This document shows, in pieces, positions 9,133-20,046 of a stretch of 64,000 bases of DNA. The notes beneath the pieces are model-generated. The model saw nothing but the letters and a program-made list of their open reading frames with translations, did not search any database and was not told the origin of the DNA. Source of the stretch: Tricholoma matsutake (taxonomy: Eukaryota; Basidiomycota; Agaricomycetes; Agaricales; Tricholomataceae); the NCBI GenBank assembly GCA_026075535.2, contig AP026548.1, positions 6,014,001-6,078,000 of the forward strand, written 5' to 3'. The number at the start of each line of letters is the position of its first letter. Position 1 is the first letter of the stretch. The position numbers and the translations under genes were made by a program.

Positions 9133-10619
9133 CAATGTGCAGGATGTGTGTGAGTGTGATGATGTCGAGCAAGTGTGGCGAAATGGGAAGGATTAGGAGT
9201 GGTGAGGCATACATGTGAGGACTGTGAACCGAAATATATGCTTTCAGCAATGGTTGGCTGTGCTACTGAAAGTCCTCCCAGAAATAATTGGGGATCTTGA
9301 TCAGAGTTGGTTGCAGTTCCAGCCGGCAAGTCATAAATCTTGTCAACTCCTATCAAATCAAGATAAGCTTCCAGGGCTTCAAGATGCGCGACTTGGTAGT
9401 ATGGCATCCAGGTAACATCACCAGATTTCCATTTGATTTTGAAAATTGCATTGTCGCATGATTGGACATGCCCTTCAATCTGATCCACTGCCCATTCACT
9501 ATCGGATGGGTCTTGACTTCCTAACTGTGTGTCAAGCCGTCCAGGAAATAGTCGGTTGTCGTTAGGTACGTGGATCCTTAGCAAAGATGCATGGAACACG
9601 TCATGAATTCCTCTTTGCTTCAGATGAGCAGGTAAATCAATTTTGAAAGAATGATTACCATAATCCTTCAAGATTTTGTAAGGGCTGATGAATCTTGGTA
9701 CCAGCTTCCTAGCAAATCCCTTTGGGAAGGAGATATTCTTAGTAGAGAGATAAACGAGATCTTTGTCGGAAAACGGAGTGGCTCTTTGCCACCGATTTGC
9801 ATCTCGAGTTTGTTTGACACGTGCAGCAATGATGCTGTCATGTGCCTGCAACAATGCTAATTTTTGTTGAAGCGCAAAGTTTCTTACTCCTGGGTACTCA
9901 TCAGAACTAGCAGAGTCCCAGATCATTTGCCTCGGCATTCGTCCCATATTAAGGAAGAATGGTGCAAATCCAGTACTTTCAGACCGGGCTGAATTAATTG
10001 CAAATTCAACAGATGGTAATTTTGATACCCAGTCATCTTGTTTCGGGCCAATGCACTGTCGCAACATTTGCATCACAGTGCGGTTTGCTTGTTCAGTAGA
10101 GCCATCGGTCTCAGGGTGATAGGCGCTTGACATTTTTAGTTGAGTGCCAACAAGGCCATGTAAGTGCTGCCAGAATGTACTTGTAAATAGCACATCCTGA
10201 TCACTAACTATTGACTTTGGGAGACCATGCAATTTATATACATGTTCAAACATTAGTTCTGCTATTTCTTTTGCTTTATAATTGGTTCTACTCAGCATGA
10301 GATGAACCATAGGAGTTAACAGATCAATTATGATGGTGATCAAATCAAACACGCCGTCTCTATTTTTGGACTCAGGGAGTGGGCCAACAAAGTCGACGCC
10401 TATCGATTGCCAAGGTTGTGCCGGAATTGGCAGTGGATTGAGCAAGCCATAGGGCTTTTGGTTTGCAGGCTTGCTCCTTTTGCAAGTCCTACAGGATTCA
10501 CAATAAATCCTGGTGTCATGAACAATGTCTTTCCACCAGACCTGATCTCTAAGGTAACTCAGGGTTTTGTTCATGCCCAAATGAGCTAGTAATGAGTGTG
10601 CCTCCACAATAATAATTTC
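9132..10619 (-). CDS. D integrase
   Basis: The frame is open for about 490 codons after the TGA at 10620-10622. There is no ATG at its start (GTG at 10607), so it is read as a continuation of pol. Features in order are the H2C2 zinc part (AHSLLAHLG ... CESCRTC), core D in GVDFVGPLPESKN, D in IVSDQDVLF, E in ETDGSTEQANR, then the C-terminal GPF-like part (FISPYKILKDYG, IHDVFHASLLR) and a chromodomain-like tail (AVDQIEGHV, KIKWKSGDVTWMP). Integrase joins element cDNA to the host genome in the nucleus. The catalytic triad is present. The third ORF starts at its stop codon. Confidence 0.87.
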   Translation of the reverse strand, partial: EIIIVEAHSLLAHLGMNKTLSYLRDQVWWKDIVHDTRIYCESCRTCKRSKPANQKPYGLLNPLPIPAQPWQSIGVDFVGPLPESKNRDGVFDLITIIIDLLTPMVHLMLSRTNYKAKEIAELMFEHVYKLHGLPKSIVSDQDVLFTSTFWQHLHGLVGTQLKMSSAYHPETDGSTEQANRTVMQMLRQCIGPKQDDWVSKLPSVEFAINSARSESTGFAPFFLNMGRMPRQMIWDSASSDEYPGVRNFALQQKLALLQAHDSIIAARVKQTRDANRWQRATPFSDKDLVYLSTKNISFPKGFARKLVPRFISPYKILKDYGNHSFKIDLPAHLKQRGIHDVFHASLLRIHVPNDNRLFPGRLDTQLGSQDPSDSEWAVDQIEGHVQSCDNAIFKIKWKSGDVTWMPYYQVAHLEALEAYLDLIGVDKIYDLPAGTATNSDQDPQLFLGGLSVAQPTIAESIYFGSQSSHVCLTTPNPSHFATLARHHHTHTHPAH

Positions 10620-13136
10620 TCAGATATTTCTTCCATCCACTACTATCTTCGGAATGCACACAAGCTTGCATCCCTGATCTTTCAGGTACACTAGCCCATC
10701 TTTGGTCACTTCAAAGTTCTGAAATTCCTTAGGTTTTTCAATGATGGTTTTAAAAAATAAGTCTGCATCATATTTTCCTTTTATAACCTCTAATATATCA
10801 ATACCCTCATGCCCTCCAGACACAGCATTAATTAATGAGGTGTCAGAAGTCAGGGAATTTATGTCTTCAAGGTTTTCAGCTTGCCCAGATATCCCAATTG
10901 GGTTTGTTTGGTTTTGTTGTTCTGGACCTTCTGGGGCAGTTTGTGCGGTCGAAACGGATGTGCGTTGTGTGCTGTCAATGTTGTCTGTCTCCTTCTCACC
11001 CTCCTTTTGTTCTCGTGGTCCTTTGAGAACAAAATGGTCCTTTATCTTGGCCAACCACTCTTTCTTGGTTTCTGGCCAGCCTGTTTCAGCTCCAGGTTCC
11101 TCTTTCTGATTGCGTTTCGGAGTTCTTCTCACAGCAACAGCTTCAACTCCAGCTAGCAATGGCATTGAAATCTCATGGATTCCTAGGTGCTCATTGTTGT
11201 CATCATACTCAGTGTACTCGGAAGGTCCTTGCATGGTCCCTGGAGATTCATTTGAGTACAACCTGGAGAGAGCATCTGTGAGAACGTTCTCGGACCTGGG
11301 TATGTAGACAATTTCAAAGTTGAACTCACCGATCTTTTCTAGCCAACAAGCCTGTCGTCCAGACAGGTTCTTTTGATTCATAAAGTGGATTAGGCCTTTG
11401 TGGTCTGTGATCCACTTGAAGGGAACACCTTGCAGGATGTCCTGTTGTCTCAGCATCGTTTCTATACCTGCTAACAACTCTATTTTGTGCACAGGATAAT
11501 TCTGTTGTGCCGAGTTCAGCTTAGCAGAGTAGAAGGTGGCCACCTTCGCTGTCTTCCAGTCCTTGCCCTGACTCACAAGTCCTGCAATCCCCATTGCACA
11601 ACCGTCCATCATCATGAAGATTTGCTCATGCCCCAGCTCGTAATTCAGTGGTACACAGTGGCGACTGCGGCTTTCCGCAGTGATGGACTTCACCTCATCA
11701 AATGCACATTGGTGAGTGAATTCCCATCGAAATGGCACAGTATCCCCTGTAAGTGCACTCAACACTCCCATAGGGACCCAAACATGCACTAGGTCATCAG
11801 CAAGATACCCAACCGAACCGAGAAATTCTTGTAAGAGGTCTCGGTTCATCGGCACCTTCCAAGCAAGAACACCATCAACTTTTGTTGGGTCCATTTGAAT
11901 CCCATCGTTGTCAATTATGTGGCCAAGAACCTTTAGTTCTTTTTCGAGGAACCTAAGTTTCCACCTGCTAAGGTAAAACTTTTCCTTTCTCAGTATGTCA
12001 ATCACTGTTTTGACATGCTGAACATGTTCTTGTAGTGAGTCGGAATAGATTACAATGTCATCAAGGTACACATCCATCCACCAGCCAATATATGGTGCAA
12101 ATAGGTGGTTCATTAGTGCTTGACATGTTGCAGGTGCATTGCAGTCGCCCTGTTGGACGACATAACTAATGATTGTCCCATCAGGCATTGTCATCGCGGT
12201 TTGTGGAACATGTGCAGGGATGACCCTGATCTGTTCAAAGAACTCTTTGCCATCCATCAGTGAACAGTATTTGTGCTTGGCCACTTGCCACACTATACCA
12301 TCTATGTCAGGCAATGGGGAGGCCATTTTTAAGGTATTTAAATTTCTTGCCCGAAGATCTCTGACGCTTTGTAATAGCGGCGGTTTTGTTCCAGGCTTTG
12401 TTATCATAAGCATGGGGGCTGTACTTGCTGACATAGTCATAGCCCAATGGCCTGTTTGTAAGTATGCATCCCGTTTGGTTGCCCACTGAGATCTCAATGC
12501 TTCAGGGCATCTAGATGGGCGCCATGGGTATATCTTGTTCTCGTCAATCAGGGGTACAGTGTGATTGATTGCCCATAAAGGAGGTAGCAGTAAGTCCATG
12601 TCCAGGGCTTCAATGCAAATTGGCTCTGCATATGCCAATAGCTCCTGTCTGATCTTTTCTATTGCATCTTCATAGATATCCATAGCACACAATGCAATTT
12701 TGGTAACAGCGCTACCTTCTATTGGCAACGATGTATTTGAACCGATCACCACTGTTGTTGGGTTCAGTCCTAGTGTCACCTTATGCTGGTAGATCCATGG
12801 ACACCCAAGGATCAAATCATAGTTAGATATGTTCATGATATCAAAGTAATGTTGTTCCGATATCCCTTGATATTGAAATTCAATGTGAGTTCCCAAGTTT
12901 ATCTTGGATTGAGATCCCTGTACAGCAAGCTGTAATGGTAATGGTTTTTCCAGTGTAATCCGTTTTACTTTCAATTGATCTGTCAGTGTTGTGGACAAGA
13001 AGTCTCCAAGAGACCCGGAGTCAATCAAAGTACGGACACTATGCCCGTTGATTTTTGCTACAACAACTACTGGCTTAGGTACCATTCTTGCTGCATCCTT
13101 TGTTACTGATGCATTGCATTCTAGTCCTGGCAACAT
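10620..13136 (-). CDS. D pol: protease, reverse transcriptase, RNase H
   Basis: An 838-codon frame starts at ATG 13136 and is closed by a single TGA at 10620 where CGA (Arg) would continue into integrase. Residues about 30-130 are a retropepsin-like domain (RTLIDSGSLGDFLS, then ILGCPWIYQH). Reverse transcriptase spans about 230-480 (SVRDLRARNLNTLK, SLMDGKEFFEQIRV, catalytic YLDDIVIYSD with both aspartates). RNase H spans about 500-620 (FMMMDGCAMGIAG, YPVHKIELLAGIETML, WITDHKGLIHFM, ENVLTDALSRL). A glutamate-rich linker follows. It makes cDNA from the element RNA in the particle. The long intact frame contrasts with the diverged LTRs. Confidence 0.88.
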   Translation of the reverse strand: MLPGLECNASVTKDAARMVPKPVVVVAKINGHSVRTLIDSGSLGDFLSTTLTDQLKVKRITLEKPLPLQLAVQGSQSKINLGTHIEFQYQGISEQHYFDIMNISNYDLILGCPWIYQHKVTLGLNPTTVVIGSNTSLPIEGSAVTKIALCAMDIYEDAIEKIRQELLAYAEPICIEALDMDLLLPPLWAINHTVPLIDENKIYPWRPSRCPEALRSQWATKRDAYLQTGHWAMTMSASTAPMLMITKPGTKPPLLQSVRDLRARNLNTLKMASPLPDIDGIVWQVAKHKYCSLMDGKEFFEQIRVIPAHVPQTAMTMPDGTIISYVVQQGDCNAPATCQALMNHLFAPYIGWWMDVYLDDIVIYSDSLQEHVQHVKTVIDILRKEKFYLSRWKLRFLEKELKVLGHIIDNDGIQMDPTKVDGVLAWKVPMNRDLLQEFLGSVGYLADDLVHVWVPMGVLSALTGDTVPFRWEFTHQCAFDEVKSITAESRSRHCVPLNYELGHEQIFMMMDGCAMGIAGLVSQGKDWKTAKVATFYSAKLNSAQQNYPVHKIELLAGIETMLRQQDILQGVPFKWITDHKGLIHFMNQKNLSGRQACWLEKIGEFNFEIVYIPRSENVLTDALSRLYSNESPGTMQGPSEYTEYDDNNEHLGIHEISMPLLAGVEAVAVRRTPKRNQKEEPGAETGWPETKKEWLAKIKDHFVLKGPREQKEGEKETDNIDSTQRTSVSTAQTAPEGPEQQNQTNPIGISGQAENLEDINSLTSDTSLINAVSGGHEGIDILEVIKGKYDADLFFKTIIEKPKEFQNFEVTKDGLVYLKDQGCKLVCIPKIVVDGRNI

Positions 13137-13139
13137 GTC

Positions 13140-14400
13140 TCATGGGATCTGGATTCCATTCAACTCTAGGTGTGTTAGTTCACCCTCTTCTTGTTGTATT
13201 TCGAAGATTGCGAAATAAATTTCCCCATTAGGTAAATGTTCCTCATGGATTTTAGGAGTGTAGTGGTGCTTACAAAGCTCCTGCCAATACCAAATGAAGA
13301 TATCAAATTCCTTGTTGTCCAGTAAGTGCTTGGATAGAGAAATCTGAAGATCACAGAGGTGGTCTATTATGAGTCTGTCATCCTCATGTTGGACAATTTC
13401 AAATCGTTGCCCTAGATAATCTTGATCTGGATCTCCTGGATATGGGCTCCCAATTTGTAATAGTGTAGATATTAGTTTACACATAGTCTCGTTTGTTTGC
13501 AGGGCATGAAACCTTTCAGGCCACCTATGTTGTTGTCTCTGACCATCCATATGGTTGCACTGCTCTGCATACCATTTTGCAAGTGGAAAGCCTTTGAATT
13601 TCAAATGGCCACTCGTGATCATAATTTCTGTTCAGCAAAGAGTGTCGAAGATCAGATGATTTTCGTGCCCTGTCTTTTGGAGCTTGAAATGAGGTGAGCT
13701 GGTGACTCCACCTTCTTGGATCCTTTCCTCATCTCCTGGGTAAGGTGCCCCTAACTCTAAGAGCTCAGATGCTGAGATTCCATGAAGATCCCCAATTGGT
13801 CTATGGTCCAGCTTGTCCTCATTGGAGGAATCCAACTCTTCTAGAAGGCCACATGACTTGCGTGATTCGATTTGGCTATCTTCTTTTTGTACCAATGTAA
13901 AAGGTTAAATTTTTTATTTTCTAAATGCCTTTTACTGATTTTTGTGATCATATTTTCAGCATAATCAGCAATGACATATACATCAAGCTCACATTCATAT
14001 ACCCAGAAGCATTTGTCTGGAGTTCTTTTGACCAGTGGGTCTGGGAATCAGCTTGCACCATCTGTCAACCTCCAAGCTAGGCCATGTGCATACACATCCC
14101 CCATTTGGAAGTTGAGCCAATAAGTCATTGGTAAGCTTTCAAAGTCTATTCCTTTATGGATTGCAAGCTGAGTTGCATACCACAATGGGAAATTGAATTT
14201 GTCATCCAATAGATATCTCTTCTCAATCTGAATACAGAACCCAGTAAATACTGGATCATTCTCTGTATCATTGATTTCATAGAGATCCTGAACTTCAGGT
14301 ACTTTTACTAGCCAGAACCATTGCTCCAGCATTTCCTCTTGTGGTCTTTCAGTGTCACCTGGGTACATTAGGATGGATTGAAGTTGCTGCACTGCAATTT
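13140..14400 (-). other. D: three tandem YPGD modules between gag and protease
   Basis: Three stretches share a layout: YPGD, an F-x-(L/I/V) strand, a short hydrophobic segment and a WY motif followed by about 40 residues. Copy 1 begins near 14,366 (LMYPGDTERPQEE ... FPLWYATQLAIHKG), copy 2 near 13,745 (APYPGDEERIQEG ... AKWYAEQCNHM) and copy 3 near 13,445 (SPYPGDPDQDYLG ... IFIWYWQELCKHHY). A frame break lies near 13,900-14,050 and a stop near 13,628. No named domain is recognised. The modules could be structural gag parts or RNA-binding units; this is inference from position only. Confidence 0.55.
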
Positions 14401-16700
14401 CCGCCACAAGGTCTCCAACTTGTGCAAATCCGCCGACATCCACCAGGGACATGCATTCCAGATGTGGAAAATTCTGCATGTCAAATGAAATTGCACCACA
14501 AGGGATCTCGTGAACATTCTCTGTGGTTTCTGTGAGATCATGCAATTTTTCAATTACAGTAAGATCAGGATTAATATTAAATGCAGACATGCCAGGAGCT
14601 CTTCCTGACTTGTCTGACTTCACAAAGGTGCCGACTTGACAATTTTGACTGAGATGTCCAATTTCTCCACATTTGAAGCATCTACCTTCAGCGATAAACT
14701 TCTTTCTATCTTGTTCACTCAGGTTTGACTTAGAGGTGCTTCTCCTTTGAGAAATGAGTATTTCCATCCCCGGCATGTGAGTGATTATGGTTGCCATGAG
14801 TGCTATCATGATTTTGATGTTGTGCTTTTTTAGGATAGTTCATATTTCTATTCTGGTTTGAAGAGCATGGCCTATTCTTGCCTTTGTCATGCCCTCCAGA
14901 TCCGAATGATCCATTTGTAGAAAGTAAGTTGTTAGCCTTTTTGCTCGATTGTGATTTTCGGGTATTTGATCTTCCCTTTTTAGGCACCTCGAGACATTGT
15001 GCAACTCTCACAATCTTTTTCCAGGACGAGATATTGGGGTATAATTTTTGTACCCACAATGCCTCTGTAGTGTCTGCATGGAATCCTTTCCACAAATTCA
15101 ACACACACTGCCACTTGCTAGTAACACCCAGCATCATGTGTAATTCTTCAAGTTCATAGATGTAGTCATCAACTGATCTGTCATTTTGATAGCAACAATC
15201 AAGTTTTTTTCATAGCTGCGACTTGAAGTCTATTGGGAAACAGAAGTCAAATAACTCCTTGAAGAAGTTATCTAACTTCATCGTGCATTCCTTTCTAGCC
15301 ACTTTCTGAATATAGTAATTCTTAGCCTTCCCTTTCATGTAGTATGAAAGTATCCATATCTGGCGCTTGCAAGCAACACAGCCATCTTCAAGAAAGTCCA
15401 TGCTTTCTTTTACAAACTGATGGAATAGCCTAGTATCATCCTCACCGCCATATTCTTTGGGTGGGCGAGGTTTGATTTTGGAATCAGAACTTGATCTCCT
15501 CGAGTAATGACGTTTATGGCTACAAGATCGAGATTGGCCAGAGGATGTCATAGATGTGTCTGAATTGGAGTCTGAGCTGGATGAACTAGAACTAGATGAA
15601 CTACCGGAGTCCAAGGAGTCACTAGGGTCCAAACTGGAGCTTGAGTCCGATGACGAGGATGATGTCTCACTATTCTCGAGGCTTTTTCTCACCTCTTTCA
15701 GGGCTCGGCCGATGTAACTTTTCAGCTGTACCTGATCAACTGGGCACAATGCATCTGCTTGGTGCTTCTTTTTCTTTCCAGGTTTTGGTTTTTTGCTCAA
15801 TTTCTCAAGCCGTTCAGCACCAGCATCTGCAAGCAAATTCCATCCCATGTTTATGGGTGTGGACTTCTTGTCTTTAGATCCAGTTTTTTCCTTTTTGGAT
15901 CTAGCTTTCTGAGATCCAGACTTCCTTTTCTGGGTTTTCTCAGTCTTTTTATGAGGTTCACTACTTTCTTGGGCAGCTTCCTCAGGATCCTTTTCTGGGG
16001 AGTTGGCTTTCTTGGGCTTATCTCCCCTAACATGCTTGATTTTCTTCAGGGATTCAAAAAATTCAAACCTCTTCCTTTGAGCCTCGGCATCTAGCTCATC
16101 AGGATTGATACCAACATTTCCCCAATTTGAGGGGTCAGGACCCTTGCCTTTCAGCTTAGGGGGGCCTTCTTCGTGAGATCTGCAGTTGTCCTGAGCAGAC
16201 CATACAGTTTTCTTGCATTTGTCAATATGCTTGCATTGGTCATCAGTCAGGCTTTCAACTGCTGCATCTATGTTTGGGTCATCGCCCATTTCCTTTCGGT
16301 TCACTTTGTGCAAAATATAATTTTTATTTGACCATAACTTTCTCAAGGATTCTAAGCTCCTCAAGCGTCTTGGCTGAACAGTGGTCCATGGACCATTGCC
16401 ATCATCTTCATCACTGAGCCCACTGAGGGATGTGTAAGATGTTTCATCAGAGCCAACTACAGGTACTTGCACACTTTCATCGATCTCTGTCTCTCACTCT
16501 GCTATTGGGGTACCCGAAGGTTCCTTTTCACCAGTTGGTAACCATGGCGAGGTTCTCACTGCAATAACATCCCTGAAGGATTTCATTGCTATGGCAGAGG
16601 GTGGGTGCACTGCACTCCTAGCAGCAGATGAACCGGTGTCCAAAGTAGAAGAACTGTTTTGCTCACCTGATTTTGCCTTGCTGCGAAGACTGTATGACAT
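14401..16700 (-). pseudogene. D gag with CCHC zinc knuckle
   Basis: Gag starts at ATG 16700 (MSYSLRSKAKSGEQ). A TGA near 16,493 interrupts it; the main frame then runs to a TGA at about 15,208. It is rich in lysine, has a serine/aspartate tract at about 15,560-15,650, and then a capsid-like region (LFHQFVKESMDFLEDG, KGKAKNYYIQKVA). It continues through SVDDYIYELEELHMMLG, and a +1 shift near 14,800 leads into the knuckle CFKCGEIGHLSQNC (CX2CX4HX4C) at about 14,640-14,680. It would form the virus-like particle and bind element RNA. Both stops are TGA and fit CGA decay. Confidence 0.8.
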
Positions 16701-16820
16701 TTTGAGTTTTAGGGTTTGGGTTTGTCGACTAGGATGGTAATCTGAGATGATCAGTCACGGGGGAAACTGAAGCAGAGTCAATGAGTAGGTTTCAGAGAGT
16801 TTTGAGTAGCATCAAAAATA

Positions 16821-17069
16821 TGTGGCATTAGTGTGACGAATGGTAACGACACACGTTCAGACTTGGAGAGACGGTTTTATCGATACTGGTTATTCTGAAG
16901 TCCTAGCTACAAACACGAGGGTTTATATATGAGTATGTTGTCCATAGGCTATGCAAGGCAATACATAACTAAGTAACGAACACTGTTCCAGCAGTCAATA
17001 AGTAGATGAATATGAAATACTGGAAACTGTGGCGGACTCCTCAGCATGACACCTGTCACTATTGCTACA
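16821..17069 (-). repeat. D 5' LTR
   Basis: 249 bp, paired with 8114-8362 (about 16 differences). Directly followed by the CATGT target duplication at 17070-17074. Confidence 0.93.
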
Positions 17070-18033
17070 CATGTTGACCGTCATGATGCCATAAGGCATT
17101 AGGGCCTGGAACATTATAAGTTCGTCTCCAAATATGAATCCTTTCAAATACCCGGCGAACAGGGTCTATGCGCAGTAATGAAGAATGGATTCTCTCCCAC
17201 TGAACTCTGTGGCCAAGTCGATGAAGCATTCCATCTATCATTGAAATGCCTGCTCTGCAGAAATGGGAATGAAGACAAAGAATCAAGTCATCAAGATCTC
17301 CATTGGTGATAGTTGATATCGCACTAGTGGATAGGACCTCTTCAACCATCAAACTACTGGGTAAAATAGTTGGAATTGGAATATCTGGCTCCAGTATGTC
17401 ATTGCCTTCATTCAAGTCGACGAGGTTAGAATTTGCATCAGATGTGGAGGTGGCAAAATTTTCTTCATCACAGTTAGAGAAGGGATTCTGACCAGGTGTA
17501 GCAAGACCATACTCCAGAAGAGTGTTCCATAGAGTGGAGCGGTCAACACCAAGGAAATTTGAAATACCAGATGTAGTATGCTGGGTGACAGCCCAAGCAA
17601 GAAATTGGGGGTCAAACACAATCCTCGGTCAACCTCTACAGCCAGTGTGTAACATGCCCATCACTGAGGGTGATCCATAGTGGGAATTATTCAAGCTTTG
17701 CTCGTACATTGATTGGATATCACTCAACATTAACACTATATTCTCGGACAAGGTTAGGTATTCCTGAGTCTCAAAAACCCCTGCATGCTGATGGCATAAA
17801 TTACTCAATATAATTTTGAATCCTCTCTGAATTTGCATGGACATGAGTCACCATCACTCTGTACTCTTCCACATCATTGCCCCATTTCTCAAGGACAGTA
17901 GGGTCCATTTCAGACTCATTGACCAGTGCAGATTGGATTGCATTTGAAAAGTGGTGATATTGAGCTCTGAAGGCAGCCAATAAATCAAATTCCACAGGGT
18001 GTTGTTGCAACTCGGAATTGTCTTGAAGCATGG
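17070..18033 (-). pseudogene. Integrase-core (DDE) gene, N-terminal piece
   Basis: This is the start of the gene whose later parts are at 7558-8113 and 1164-1585. ATG at 18031 opens an N-terminal helical part (QLVNESEMDP-like region, WGNDVEEYRVMVTH), followed by a probable intron or frameshift near 17,800, then PRIVFDPQFLAWAVTQHTTS, LYGTLFWSM-like alternate frames aside, and RVFERIHIWRRTYNVPGPNA ending at WHHDGQH beside element D. An in-frame TGA at about 17,627 replaces an expected arginine codon. The order and the shared CATGT duplication show that all three pieces were one gene of roughly 2 kb. Confidence 0.75.
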
Positions 18034-18196
18034 TTGTGAGGATTAGTCATCACACAGCTTTCATTGTCCCACTGGCATGTATCAATATGACTTCACATCA
18101 GGAAGCTCCCAATCTTTTAACTCTGACAGTTGGTTGGTCTGACTTTAATTGTAGGGCCCTATCTGATATTCTTTAGTACTAGATGACCGAGGTACA

Positions 18197-19640
18197 TTGT
18201 CCTGTACTGCTGTTGCAAAGCAAGACAACGGGACCCTTCTTTCACATTTATTCCTAAATCTATCGGCTCATTCCAACTTTCTTGCAAACAGGTCTGGCAT
18301 GATGTCAATCATGTTACAGACCCTGCTAGCCGCCCTCAAATCCACTGAGGAATACCTCACTTCCTCCATAGTGAAGATTCTCAATGCAGATGCCGAGGTC
18401 ATCATTGCGACAACTCGTGTCCCTGAGTTTGGGGATGGATTGCAGAGCCTGACACACTGCTATAGGACCCTGTGTGTGTTAAGTGAGGTGGGACATGAAT
18501 GCTTAATTCCAGCCCCTCGCGTGGCCCATTTTGAGCTACTAGCTGCTGATGTGGATCACGCGAGCATCATCAGCTTTGCCCATTCTCATTCACCTTTTGG
18601 GGTAGAGATGAGCAAACATTTTTTTATTGTCTTTCATGTCCCCAACACAATCCATTCTACAACATTCCACTGCAGTTCCAGGGCATCTTCAGAGTTGAGT
18701 TTAAGCCCTTCCAACTCTGTCAGTCATCTGCTTTCTCGGTGTTCCTCTCTCCACTCCCTCACACCATCATCCCAGCACTCCTCTCCCCACCTACTAGCAC
18801 CCTCCTCACCCGCATCTGGGAACCTGCTGCAAAATTGCCTCTCTCCCTCATCTGATTGCCCATACAGTGAAGACCTTTGCTCTCATGGGAATCAGGGTTT
18901 TATGTTCAATTCTGTGAGAAAGATGCAGCCAAACACTTTCTTTGTTGCACCAGCAGATATGCCCCCAGCTGCAAACCCCGAATGGGGGGAACACGGCCCA
19001 CCACCTGCCCTGACACTATGTCTGTAAGTTTCTCCAACAAGCTCTGAGAGGCCTGCAGCCACATATACAAACAGTGTGGGATCATTGCTCCAACTCAAGG
19101 GCATAGACATGAATGATCCACAAGTTGTCAATGCTTGGTGTCAGCAGGGATGGACCCTAACACACTTGGTTAGGAACCATCGCGCTATGGTTTTGCTACT
19201 AAAGCAATTAGGTTTCACTGTGCCTCTTCCCAAAAAAGGTGGTAAGATTGATGTCCATGGTCTCACCTTCCAGGCTTCAGAGGTTTTGGATCACTTTAGT
19301 TGGGCAGTGACTTTGTTTGACCACAAATGCGGCTGGTATGACTGGGCTGAGGTGGCGGCAAGAAGCCAATGGAAAGGACTCATTCCAGGTTAGCCCCTTC
19401 TAGCTAGGCTTTTCATGCAAAGTGCATATTTTGACATCCACCACAGGGAAGGATGAGGCTAGCTACAAATTGTATTCCCTCTGGAGAGGCATATGCTACC
19501 TTTGGAGTTCTAATGGTCCCATATCCACTGGCCAGATCCCTAATGCAAGGTCAACTGACCCTGATGAAGCCTTTGGTGCTGGAGTGACCCAAAATCAACT
19601 CTCTACTTCCAAGGCCACTTTGTCACTCTGTCTTGAATAG
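18197..19640 (+). CDS. Hypothetical plus-strand gene, unrecognised
   Basis: Two main open frames could be exons of one gene. The first, 18197-19027, encodes about 276 residues with an N-terminal helical part (LAALKSTEEYLTSSIVKILN) and a long Ser/Pro-rich stretch (about 160-230). The second, 19076-19393, encodes VNAWCQQGWTLTHLVRNHRA and FDHKCGWYDWAEVAARSQW, followed by a frame at 19422-19640. Junctions were not resolved. I do not recognise a family. It lies head-on to the minus-strand gene at 20.0-21.3 kb. It could be a decayed member of a multicopy family. Confidence 0.35.
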
Positions 19641-20046
19641 TATAGTTGTTGTAACCGTGCCCTCTGTTGACTCAACCAATTTTATTCTCACCACTCAAAT
19701 TTGTGAACTAAGTGAAAAGCTGCATGTTTGTTGTACAAAGGATTGGAACTACTCCAATTGTGCTTTCTTCCTCTTCTGGGTCTCTTCCTGTTTGTGTTCC
19801 AGTGCTCGTCTCACTATCTCAAGCATACCCTGCAGCTGTCACTTTGTAGTGCGCTTGCCTGCCAAATCAGTGTCTGTCTGCAAATCGACATTGCTTTGGA
19901 TTGTGTCAAGAACAAGGTGATATGGAATTGAGATAGCATAGTCATTGCCATGCCTGCCTTGAGGGATTGTCCAAAAGATGTGCTTTTGCAGAATTTGGAT
20001 ATAGTGATTCTCACTTGAATCTGGGATTATCTGTTTTTACAAATAG
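19641..20046. other. Intergenic stretch, nothing recognised
   Basis: Short open frames exist on both strands (for example plus 19633-19920) but none has a recognisable domain or supported splice structure. It separates two convergent gene models. Confidence 0.4.

Larger units (their letters stand above)
8114..17069 (-). mobile_element. LTR retrotransposon D (Ty3/gypsy), nearly complete
   Basis: The element is 8,956 bp with 249-bp LTRs at each end, flanked by CATGT (8109-8113 and 17070-17074). On the minus strand it reads TGTAGC...GCCACA. Order is gag with CCHC knuckle, three YPGD modules, protease, reverse transcriptase, RNase H, integrase and two short downstream ORFs. A large uninterrupted pol block (838 codons) and the integrase block (about 490 codons) are separated by one TGA. 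Gag carries TGA stops and a frameshift. The LTRs differ at about 16 sites, nearly all CpG transitions. It sits in an intron-proximal position of the integrase-core gene. Confidence 0.93.

Noticed and set aside
9132..10607. Independent integrase gene starting at 10607.
   Set aside because: The start codon would be GTG, and the frame continues the pol polyprotein across a single TGA.
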